Shown one piece after another: positions 15,916 to 24,200 of a stretch of 38,992 nucleotides of DNA. Each line of letters begins with the position of its first letter. The stretch's first letter is position 1. Under the pieces are notes generated by a model. That model was not told the DNA's origin. It did no database searches and was given only the letters and a program-made list of their open reading frames with translations. Position numbers and translations under genes: made by a program. This DNA is from Gammaproteobacteria bacterium (lineage in GTDB: Bacteria > Pseudomonadota > Gammaproteobacteria > Beggiatoales > Beggiatoaceae): contig QNES01000018.1 of assembly GCA_003645255.1 (NCBI GenBank), positions 1 to 38,992 on the forward strand. The letters are read 5' to 3'.

Positions 15916-17697
15916 TTACGCCTGTATGACATCTCGTCCATCTTTTAAAGCCTCTGTCCAATTATTAATGAGACTAGCGCATTTGCGGAGGTTCTTACCA
16001 TAATTTTCACTCCAATCTTCCAAACCTTGCATGAGACTATCATTCGCTGGATCACCCACCATCAATCTGACTTTAGTTAGTACTTGTTGTAACAATACGA
16101 TATCTAGAGCATCCCATCTGCTGTTCATATCCAACTCTTGTAAATTATCTAAACAACGTTTCAAAGATTCCGCAGCGCGTAGGGAAAACATCCCATTCTT
16201 ATACTTGAGCAGTGCGTCTAATTCCTCTACTGACATGATTTGTTGTTCATCTAGTTCAAGTTTAATTCGTTCTAAGGTGTATCTTGGTTCTAAAGTCAGC
16301 TCTATGATAGAAGCACGATCTAAAACACGGGGTGATAATGACAAAGTTGTATGATCATTATTGATCGTCGCGACAAAACGCAACGCAGGAGAAATAAAAA
16401 CCTTACTACCAGTAGTTGTTATGCCACGGATACTTTTACCACCGAGTTCAATCATTCGCAGTTTTTCCTGTTCATCGGAATATTGCGAACGTACTAAAAT
16501 ATCCGCAAACCAATACTCAGGTTGGCTAAGGTTAAATTCTTCAAAAATAATCATAAAAGTACGTTTGTCGTTTTTTCGCCAAGCTGTTTCAGCTTTACAT
16601 AAAAAACGAGTAAAATCCGTCGGTTCAAATTCATTACTGATTGGATTGACATAACCTAATAAATCTTCACGACCTCGCCAAGTCGAACCCACAGGAACAA
16701 TCAGCTTGCGTTCCTGATCGTCAATTAAATCAATTGCTAAACTGCTTTTACCCACACCAGGGTTGCCAGTCAAAATGAGAATATTTTTAGTCAGCGAAAC
16801 CGCCATGACTGCATCCAAAACTTCCTTGTTATAAATCGTTTTGATTTTTTCTTTAGCTGTCTCTTTTTCTATCAAAGGGTAAATCGCTACACCATTTTTA
16901 GGCGTGGATTTGAGGGGGGTGGCTACCTGATGTGAGGGTTTTTTAAGCTCTAAGTTTTTTAGACTATCAACAAAAGGACCTCGATTAAGAACTGACGATG
17001 TACTTCTGCTGGTGTAGGTACGCACCATATTTTGTTGAATCTTGAACGCATTTTCACGAGCTGCTTCAAACCATTCATGTAGATGGGAGTGAAAATATTC
17101 AAACCGTTCGGCATCTTTGGAACTGGTCCAATTGGGGTGAGGACTGCTGGCTTGTTCGGCGGCTTTTTCAAACATATTTTCCACCGCCACACGATTGACT
17201 TCTTTGAGATAAACCCCACCTATGATACTTTTATAGTAGACAGTTAGGATATAGGGTTGTTGAAAGCGTGTCCACCCATCTGGATAAGGTTCTATTTGCC
17301 ACAGAGTCTTAAACTCATTGATTTTTTGTGGAGAAACGCTACGCACACGATAGGCGCCGAAAACGTAATCTTTGGGCCTGGTATTGATATCACTGATACC
17401 CCGAGGTTCTTGAAAACGTTTACCCCAAAATAGTAAAATTTGGTTATTCAACGCCTCTGGATACGGTTCAAGCAACCACCCGATGCCTAAATCGTCTATG
17501 AGGCAATAGGGATTACCCTCTTCAAAAATATGAATATGGTAACAACGTGGATCGCCTTGTTGACAATAATCGGTACGAAATTGTTGTTTTGCTGAGCAGT
17601 TCCAAGTTTCAGCATTTTTACAAATACCGCCATCCCAACCTCGACGATGTGAGTTAATCGTGCAACCTAAAGCGTTACCAACTGTAATAAAACTCAT
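15916..17697 (-). CDS. McrB-like AAA+ NTPase with Cys/His-rich N-terminal domain
   Basis: The start is placed at MSFITVGNALGC because AAGGAG lies 10 bases upstream (17708-17713); a longer open frame adds 15 unlikely residues. The 593 residues comprise a Cys/His-rich head (C12, C26, C34, C45, C52, C65; H17, H54, H56) that may bind metal, a middle domain (about 70-230) of unknown fold, a linker, and an AAA_5/McrB-type NTPase with Walker A GNPGVGKSS (311-319) and Walker B FMIIFEEFNL (381-390), followed by the EYWFADIL helix typical of the McrB clade. McrB proteins act with McrC nucleases in modification-dependent restriction, but no mcrC lies on either side. Function is unknown; defence is one possibility, a MoxR-like remodelling role another. 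Confidence 0.8.
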   Translation of the reverse strand: MSFITVGNALGCTINSHRRGWDGGICKNAETWNCSAKQQFRTDYCQQGDPRCYHIHIFEEGNPYCLIDDLGIGWLLEPYPEALNNQILLFWGKRFQEPRGISDINTRPKDYVFGAYRVRSVSPQKINEFKTLWQIEPYPDGWTRFQQPYILTVYYKSIIGGVYLKEVNRVAVENMFEKAAEQASSPHPNWTSSKDAERFEYFHSHLHEWFEAARENAFKIQQNMVRTYTSRSTSSVLNRGPFVDSLKNLELKKPSHQVATPLKSTPKNGVAIYPLIEKETAKEKIKTIYNKEVLDAVMAVSLTKNILILTGNPGVGKSSLAIDLIDDQERKLIVPVGSTWRGREDLLGYVNPISNEFEPTDFTRFLCKAETAWRKNDKRTFMIIFEEFNLSQPEYWFADILVRSQYSDEQEKLRMIELGGKSIRGITTTGSKVFISPALRFVATINNDHTTLSLSPRVLDRASIIELTLEPRYTLERIKLELDEQQIMSVEELDALLKYKNGMFSLRAAESLKRCLDNLQELDMNSRWDALDIVLLQQVLTKVRLMVGDPANDSLMQGLEDWSENYGKNLRKCASLINNWTEALKDGRDVIQA

Positions 17698-17730
17698 AAT
17701 ATAATATCTCCTTCTGAAAAACAAAAAGGA

Positions 17731-17817
17731 GTGTGACCCCAATTGTGAATTAAAATATTTAAAATCCTTTTAAATCAATGAGTTATCATGCCAGCATACA
17801 TCAAATTGAGATCACAC
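17731..17817. repeat. Imperfect inverted repeat upstream of the McrB-like gene
   Basis: GTGTGACCCCAATT (17731-17744) and AATTGAGATCACAC (17804-17817) match at 12 of 14 positions in inverted orientation and start 33 bp upstream of the gene. It may be a small repeat element or an operator pair. Confidence 0.55.
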
Positions 17818-17826
17818 TCATAAAAA

Positions 17827-17914
17827 GTAACTACGCACGGTAAGTGTGATTGCCCTACTACGTAGCATAAAAATTGTTGTAGAGGCAATCCTTTATGGTT
17901 CCCTGAGTAGTTAC
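17827..17914. repeat. Nested hairpin repeat ending in GTAGTTAC
   Basis: Outer arms GTAACTAC (17827-17834) and GTAGTTAC (17907-17914) are perfect; inner arms GATTGCCCTAC (17848-17858) and GTAGAGGCAATC (17879-17890) match with one bulge. CTGAGTAGTTAC recurs at 28998-29009 after a similar GGCAATCC segment, so this is a dispersed family. Confidence 0.7.
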
Positions 17915-18288
17915 AATAAAAGTTGCCTAGTTATTTTAGGCACATTTCTTATTTAAACATTCAAAAATTGATTAATGCAAAACCTAAATAACATCAAAAA
18001 CATGAAGAACAAGTATATAACGAGTTGATTTTATTAGCTAAATTTTTATTATTCATTGACATACCCTAATTTTTTATTAAATCATCCCCAAAAAAAGTAT
18101 TATTGATAATAATTGTGATTTATAAAATTGTCATTCAAAATCTTAATTAGGAATTGTAAATTAAGAATTGATTAATCAAACTTTTATTTAAGATTGATTT
18201 TAAACTTTTCCCATTCCCTTCAACTCATTTCACCTTATTTATACTATAGATGTTCAGAAAAATAAATTCACTAAAGGGGTAGACAAGC

Positions 18289-18402
18289 CAATGCCATTAA
18301 GTATCGGGCTGACACGCAGATCAGCCCCTACAAAACTCCACGTATTATGTGATTTTCGGTGCTAACCACCGCGAACGCCCGCAGCGATACTTAATGGCAT
18401 TG
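18289..18402. mobile_element. 114-bp MITE-like element with perfect 18-bp terminal inverted repeats
   Basis: CAATGCCATTAAGTATCG (18289-18306) is repeated exactly inverted at 18385-18402. The 11-bp sequence GGTAGACAAGC flanks it directly on both sides (18278-18288 and 18403-18413), which is the mark of a target-site duplication. The interior is richer in GC than its surroundings and includes a hairpin GGCTGA...TCAGCC (18307-18326). No coding capacity. Confidence 0.85.
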
Positions 18403-18632
18403 GGTAGACAAGCTCCTAATTATTTCGGTTTGTAAAGCTAGTGTGAGCCGTGAAATTATTTAGATTTGACAAATTATATTTCAACATTTTTTTGATCTAA
18501 ACTTTTCAAAAAAGCTTGAAGGTTTAATTTTAACGAAATTTAAGTTGATTCAGTATAACATGCTTACTTGATTTAAAAAAAATCATTTATAGTACACAAA
18601 ACTATGTTATCATTAGTTGTTTAGAAAAATAA

Positions 18633-18745
18633 TATATAAGATAATGTGGGTACGCATAAATATATTAACATTTTTGAGAGTTCTTCAAGCTCCGATTTTT
18701 AAAAATATCGGAAAGACTTTTGCATACCTACATTATTATATATAT
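18633..18745. repeat. 113-bp inverted-repeat unit with an internal hairpin
   Basis: The 24-base arms at 18633-18656 and 18722-18745 are inverted copies with a few mismatches (core ATAATGTGGGTACGCAT versus ATAATGTAGGTATGCA). The centre holds CCGAT...ATCGG. It lies inside the larger 18246-19076 interval. Confidence 0.65.
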
Positions 18746-19134
18746 ATACTGAGTGCGGTTATAAATAAGCTTTCTTAGTGATGTCTCCCCGTTTTTTTCA
18801 AAAAACGCAGGTGGATAATAAGTTCAATTTGTTCCCGTACTAAGTATTCATTGTGAGACATAAGTATTTAAATGATTGATTTTAAAGTCTTTTTTGTGAA
18901 AATGGCCCGACTTGATTTTTAACTTATATATAGTTTTTCAGATAAATAATGATCGAGGCTAAAGTTTTTCTTCAAAAAACTTGAACCTTGAACACAAAAG
19001 TAGGTGCAATCCTTTATTATTGCCCTTCTGCGTCTGAAACGTTGTTCCGAAGCAAATTATTTTTCTGAACATCTATTATAATGATGAGTGCTGAGTATAA
19101 TATAAACGACCCAACTAATAATGAGGAAACATAT

Positions 19135-19533
19135 ATGGCTGATTTATTTTCAGACGCTTGGATGAAAAGCTACATGGAAGAATGGAATAAAGAGCAGGAT
19201 TTGGCTGACGCATTGGCTAAAATTAATTTTAGCTCCAATATTGCTTATGGGTTTAAAGATGAAGACAGTGCCAAAGGTATTTTGGTGATTGAAAATGGCA
19301 AAGTCACATCCGCGGGTGCGTATAATGGCGAAGAAGTTAATTGGGATTTACGTGCCACAGCCGAAAGCTGGCAAAAATGGCTTGATAAGGGCCTAGGTAT
19401 GGCAAGCTTAGGTGCAGCCTATGTGAGTGGTAAATTGAAATTCAAGACCGGCGATTACAGTGCCATGATCAAAGAGCCACGCATGGCTGGACCGTTTGTA
19501 AAGAGTTTTACCGTGATGGGGCGTGTTTCTTAA
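19135..19533 (+). CDS. SCP2 sterol-binding domain protein
   Basis: A 132-residue cytoplasmic protein built from one SCP2-like domain (INFSSNIAYGFKDEDSAKGILVIENGKV, then LRATAESWQKWLDKGLG, then GKLKFKTGDYSAMI). This fold binds lipids or other hydrophobic ligands in a tunnel. The start is placed at MADLFSDAW, which is preceded by GAGGAAA; an ATG 54 bp upstream exists but lies just outside the right inverted repeat of the preceding element. The stop codon runs directly into TAATGNT heptamers. The ligand is unknown, and I infer no operon link with the efflux genes 270 bp downstream. Confidence 0.82.
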   Translation: MADLFSDAWMKSYMEEWNKEQDLADALAKINFSSNIAYGFKDEDSAKGILVIENGKVTSAGAYNGEEVNWDLRATAESWQKWLDKGLGMASLGAAYVSGKLKFKTGDYSAMIKEPRMAGPFVKSFTVMGRVS

Positions 19534-19568
19534 TAATGCTTAATGCTTAATGATTAATGGTTAATGTT
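19534..19568. repeat. Five TAATGNT heptamers after the SCP2-domain gene
   Basis: TAATGCT, TAATGCT, TAATGAT, TAATGGT and TAATGTT run in exact 7-bp register from the stop codon onward. TAATGGT is the reverse complement of ACCATTA, so this is a degenerate, opposite-strand version of the ATTAACC array at 19743-19791. Confidence 0.8.
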
Positions 19569-19591
19569 TAACAGGATAGTATGCCAAAAAT

Positions 19592-19611
19592 ACTATTTTT
19601 TCAAAAATAGT
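19592..19611. repeat. ACTATTTTT/AAAAATAGT hairpin
   Basis: ACTATTTTT (19592-19600) and AAAAATAGT (19603-19611) form a tight stem between the SCP2-domain gene and the adaptor gene. The same core recurs at 21009-21039 and near 26519-26527. Confidence 0.6.
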
Positions 19612-19651
19612 ACTTTGCATTAACGGGTAACGAAGTTTCCACATTAATCAT

Positions 19652-19743
19652 TAGACTTGTCCCTTAATCAGCTAAGTTATTGATTTATATCGTTTTGATA
19701 TTGAGTCTTTTCAAGGGTTTATGCTTATTAAGGGACTAGTCTA
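19652..19743. repeat. 92-bp inverted-repeat element next to the heptamer array
   Basis: TAGACTTGTCCCTTAAT (19652-19668) is repeated inverted at 19727-19743 with one mismatch. The right arm touches the first ATTAACC unit. No coding capacity. Confidence 0.7.
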
Positions 19744-19791
19744 TTAACCATTAACCATTAACCATTAACCATTAACCATTAACCATTAACC
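19743..19791 (+). repeat. Seven perfect ATTAACC heptamers upstream of the RND adaptor gene
   Basis: Seven exact tandem copies end 12 bp before the adaptor ATG and take the place of a ribosome-binding site; written in another phase the unit is TAACCAT. Confidence 0.95.
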
Positions 19792-19803
19792 ATTAAAAAT
19801 AGC

Positions 19804-20970
19804 ATGTTAAAAAAATTTATTAGAATCGCAACTATTGTTGGAATATTTTTAAGCACGACTGTCAAGGCAGAAAGTTATTATGAAGTACGTGCTCATGATC
19901 TGAGTCCACCCATCACCTTAAGTGGTACAGTCATACCTGAAAAAGAAGTTACCTTATCCGCTCAACTCCCAAGCCGAATTGAAAAGATTGCGGGTGAAGA
20001 AGGTGAAGCATTTGAACAAGACACGGTTTTAGTGGCTTTAGATGATAGTGAATTACTTGCTCAACGGCGTTCAGCCGTCGCTAAGTGGCATCAGGCCGAT
20101 TTAGCTCTACGCAATGCGGGTATGCAGTACAAGCGTGAACTCTTGTCACCTGATTCTCTTAGTAAGGCCCCAGGGGGTATGGGATTGCCACATTTATTTG
20201 ATCAATTTATTACCAAGCCCCTTAGTGATGTTCTTGGACAAAGTGATGAAGGGCTTGACCGTCGCACTCAACTCCATAGTCATGGTACTCGGATCGAAAA
20301 TGCTCGTGCTGCCTTATTGCAAGCTGAGTCACACATTGAACAAATTGATTCTAAACTACGTGATGCCCAAAGCCTGGCACCATTTGATGGTGTTATCATC
20401 CAAAAGTCGGTAGAAGTGGGTGATACCGTGCAACCCGGTCAACCTTTGTTGAAGTTTGCCAATCTCGGAAAACTGCAAATTGAAGTCAATGTACCTGCTC
20501 GTTTGGTTCGTGGTTTAGAAGTAGGACAACGCCTTTCCGCTAAATTGGATGTGCTTGATGAGCGTGTAATTGTAACCGTGGAGCAAATTTTTCCCATCGC
20601 GGATGCACAACGTCACACTGTCAAAGTTAAATTTAACTTATCCATAGATAAAGAAAGTGAAGACGCTCGATATGTCGGTCCAGGTCAATATGCACAAGTA
20701 GATGTACCAGATGTCAGAGCAGCTAAACAAGATTTACTTTTAATTCCCAAATCCGCGGTAGTTAATGGTGGAGGAAGTTTGCCAGGCGTTTGTGTTTTAA
20801 GAAGCGATAATCAATATGAACGGCGTATGATACGGCTTGGTAGAAGTATTAATCCTGCACTCATTGTCGAACTTGATCCCTCGCTTGGTGATTATGTGAC
20901 TATTCTCAGTGGCTTAAAAGTGGGTGATACTGTTGTGATTCTAACGGGAATTAGAAAAAAACCTTGTTAA
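19804..20970 (+). CDS. RND efflux periplasmic adaptor (membrane fusion protein)
   Basis: A 388-residue HlyD/AcrA-type adaptor that would link the inner-membrane RND pump to an outer-membrane channel. It has a signal peptide (about 1-22, TTVKA), a first lipoyl half-motif (SGTVIPEKEVTLSAQLPSRI), an alpha-hairpin region (about 75-185), the second lipoyl half (LAPFDGVIIQKSVEVGDTVQPGQPLLKF), a beta-barrel and a membrane-proximal domain. The hairpin region carries an unusual Gly/Pro-containing stretch (SKAPGGMGLPHLFDQF). It precedes the RND permease gene by 261 bp; no TolC-like gene is in the window. No Shine-Dalgarno sequence is visible before the ATG. Confidence 0.9.
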   Translation: MLKKFIRIATIVGIFLSTTVKAESYYEVRAHDLSPPITLSGTVIPEKEVTLSAQLPSRIEKIAGEEGEAFEQDTVLVALDDSELLAQRRSAVAKWHQADLALRNAGMQYKRELLSPDSLSKAPGGMGLPHLFDQFITKPLSDVLGQSDEGLDRRTQLHSHGTRIENARAALLQAESHIEQIDSKLRDAQSLAPFDGVIIQKSVEVGDTVQPGQPLLKFANLGKLQIEVNVPARLVRGLEVGQRLSAKLDVLDERVIVTVEQIFPIADAQRHTVKVKFNLSIDKESEDARYVGPGQYAQVDVPDVRAAKQDLLLIPKSAVVNGGGSLPGVCVLRSDNQYERRMIRLGRSINPALIVELDPSLGDYVTILSGLKVGDTVVILTGIRKKPC

Positions 20971-21008
20971 TTTTTGAGGTTGTTCCAAATTCGCGTTGAG
21001 TTTTCCCC

Positions 21009-21040
21009 AAAATACTATTTTTTGAAAAAATAGTATTTTT
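21009..21040 (+). terminator. Strong AT hairpin with T-tail between adaptor and permease genes
   Basis: AAAATACTATTTTTT (21009-21023) and AAAAAATAGTATTTT (21025-21039) form a 15-bp stem followed by more T. It could attenuate transcription into the permease gene. A second hairpin CGAGGTTTTA...TAAAACCTCG lies at 21069-21106. Confidence 0.55.
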
Positions 21041-21231
21041 TTGGTTGCTAAGTTTTTTGAGGCACATTCGAGGTTTTAATTTTTTTGTACAAAAACTAAA
21101 ACCTCGTAACCCTTTTTCAAAAAAATTTGTGTTCTTCTATCTAAATACTATTCCTTTTTTAAACATGCTAAGGCTAAGTAGTTACGATCATGTTTAATTT
21201 TTCACTTTTAATTTAACACTATTAATTTAAC

Positions 21232-24200
21232 ATGACAGACCAATATTCTTCGATGGAAATGGAGACTCAGCCACAAAATTCTTTAGGTATAGCTGGGAAA
21301 ATGGCGCAAACTTTTATCCACTCGCCACTATCTCCCCTATTTTTCTTCGCCATGCTATTTATGGGCATCATGGGCTTGATGTTCACGCCCCGTCAGGAAG
21401 ATCCCCAAATCTCTGTGCCTATGGTGGATATTTTTATTCAATATCCTGGAGCTTCAGGAGAACAAGTTGCCAGTTTAGCTATTGACCCACTGCAACGCAT
21501 TATGAGTGAAATTCCGGATGTCAAACATGTCTATTCCGCCTCTGAACGAGGACAGGGCATGGTGACAGTCGAGTTTGAAGTGGGTGAGCGATTAGAAAAT
21601 TCTATTTTTAAAGTTTACGATAAATTACAGTCAAATATGGATAAAGTCCCCCCCGGTGTCATGCAGCCTTTGGTGAAACCAAAGGGCATTGATGATGTCC
21701 CGCTCGTGACTTTAACTTTATGGTCTGATAATTTGGACGATGGGGCTTTACGCACATTATCTTTAGAGGTGATGCAACGTCTTAAAGGTATTCATAATAC
21801 GGGACAAAGTTTTGTGGTTGGTGGACGCGCCGAGCAAGTGCTTATTGAAGTTAAGCCACAAGATTTGTCTGGTTTTGGTATCAGTATCGGGCAAATCGCG
21901 AATACCATACAAACAGCTAATAATGAAATTCAAGCTGGACTGGTGGAATCTGGTAATAAGCATTTTACGGTTTATACCGGTCGATTTTTACGCAACGCAG
22001 AAGATGTTAAAGAATTGGTGGTTGGTACTTTTCAAGATGCGCCAGTTTATGTGCGTGATGTGGCAAATGTTATTCAGGGACCTGAAAAAGAAGCCTATCA
22101 AATGGTCAATTATTATTCAGGTCCCGCCTACGAAAAACATGATACCTTTTGGCTGGCTCAAGATGTCGCAGTTCCTGAGGTCAATGGTGTCCCAGCCGTT
22201 ACGATTGCCATTTCAAAAAAAATTAATACGAATGGAGTCCAAGTTGCTAAGGACATTTTGACACACGTTGATTCACTAAGAAAAAAGGGGGTTATTCCGG
22301 ATAATGTGCATGTGGAGGTGACTCGCAATTATGGGCAAACTGCTAATGACAAAGTTAATGGCTTAATTAAAAAATTATTCATTGCAACGGGGGCAGTGAC
22401 TTTTTTGGTTTTGTTCTCATTAGGATGGCGCCCCTCTCTTGTGGTGACGTTAGTCATTCCTGTGGTGATTTTAATCACCGTGTTTTCAGCCTGGATTTTA
22501 GGTTATACCATTGATCGCGTGAGTTTGTTTGCCTTGATTTTTTCCATCGGTATTTTGGTCGATGATGCCATTGTAGTCATAGAAAATATTTACCGTCGCT
22601 GGTTGCTTCACGGTGAAACCGATACGGAAACGGCAGTCGATGCAGTGCGCGAAGTAGGTAACCCTACAATATTAGCCACATTTACTGTGGTAGCCGCCTT
22701 GTTACCTATGGGATTTGTGTCAGGCATGATGGGGCCTTATATGGGGCCTATTCCGGCTCTCGGCTCAGTGGCTATGATATTTTCTCTATTTGCAGCTTTT
22801 GTTTTTACGCCTTGGTTAGCCATGCGTTTTAAACCTTCTATTGCGGCACTTGAAAGGGCTGAAATTAAAGAACACAAAACAAACCAAAGAATTGAAAAAT
22901 TTTTCAGATACATTTTACCGCCCTTATTTAGTAACCGTCTCCTCGGCTGGGGATTTTTGATTTTGCTGATTGGGTCATTTTTTGCCGCCTGTTCAATGTT
23001 TTATTTCAAATCAGTTGAAGTTAAAATGTTGCCACTGGATAAAAAGCCTGAATTTAATGTTTTTATTGATATGCCCGAAGGCACTGCTTTACCCGTGACA
23101 GCGAATCTAACTTATCAACTGGCTGAACGTTTGCGTGATCCTGTAAAATTTCCAGAAGTCATCGCCCTACAAACTTATGTAGGTACTTCACAACCTTTTG
23201 ATTTCAATGGGATGGTGCGTCATTATTATTTGCGCCAGCGGCCTTGGCACGCAGACATTCATGTGCAACTTGAAAAGAAAGCTTGTGGTATCAGCTTATG
23301 GAATAAGGAAACACTTAAATGTTATCTTGAGGAACATCGTACTAGCCATGAAATTGCTCTTGCCGCTAGGAAAGAGTTAAAGGCACTTATTAAAGAGATA
23401 AATAGTCATGGCAAAATCACCGTAGTGGAAATGCCGCCAGGTCCGCCAGTACTCCAGTCTATTGTAGCGGAAGTCTATGGACCGGATGATAAAACACGTC
23501 GCGAAGTGGCTCAAAAAATGACGCAAGTCTTTGAACAAGCTAAAATTTTAGATGATGTCGATAATTACATGCCCGAACCACATAAAGTCTGGCATTTTGA
23601 AGTCGATACTGAAAAAGCTGTACGACAAGGTATTTCCGTTGATACCATCAACCGTAATTTGATGATGGCATTGGGTGGTTTTAAATTAGGTGATATTAAA
23701 CAGGGCAATGTGCTTGAACCGACTTATTTAATTATTCAGGTACCATTGACTGAACGTTCACAGTTGAGCAGTTTGTATGATTTGCCTATTCCGACACCAA
23801 CTGGTGGCATAATTCCCCTAGCTGAACTAGGACAATTCGTTGAAGCGATGCAAGATCCCACTTATTACCAAAAGGATTTACGTTCCGTTGAGTATGTTGT
23901 AGGGGATCCAGTTGGTCTTTATGATGAGGAAAGCGGTGAATATAGTCAGAGCGCACCGATTTATGGTATGCTCGAAATTGAAAACTTATTAAAAGACTAT
24001 GAAACGCCTGATGGCATCAATCTAGTCGATTCTGGTTGCGTCAATTTAGGCGTTATCTCCTTCTGTGATCGATATGTTGGACCACCTGAAGTCGTAGGAC
24101 AATCGGGTTTTGAGTGGACTGGTGAATGGACTGTCACATATGAAACTTTCCGAGATATGGGATTAGCATTTGCTGTCGCAATGGTCCTGATTTACATACT

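Larger units (their letters stand above)
18246..19076. mobile_element. Candidate non-autonomous element bounded by perfect 20-bp inverted repeats
   Basis: ATAGATGTTCAGAAAAATAA (18246-18265) is repeated exactly in inverted orientation at 19057-19076. A TA dinucleotide is present near both outer edges, as expected for Tc1/mariner-IS630-type insertions, although TA is common in such DNA. The 831-bp interval has no convincing coding region and contains two smaller inverted-repeat units. It could be a gutted IS or a large MITE. The right edge is 58 bp upstream of the SCP2-domain gene start. Confidence 0.55.

Noticed and set aside
18780-18815. CGTTTTTTT/CAAAAAACG as a terminator
   Set aside because: There is no gene upstream and no T-tract after the stem; it is one of many AT hairpins in this stretch.
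19534-19791. Heptamer arrays as a CRISPR array
   Set aside because: Units are 7 bp, without spacers, and no cas gene is near.
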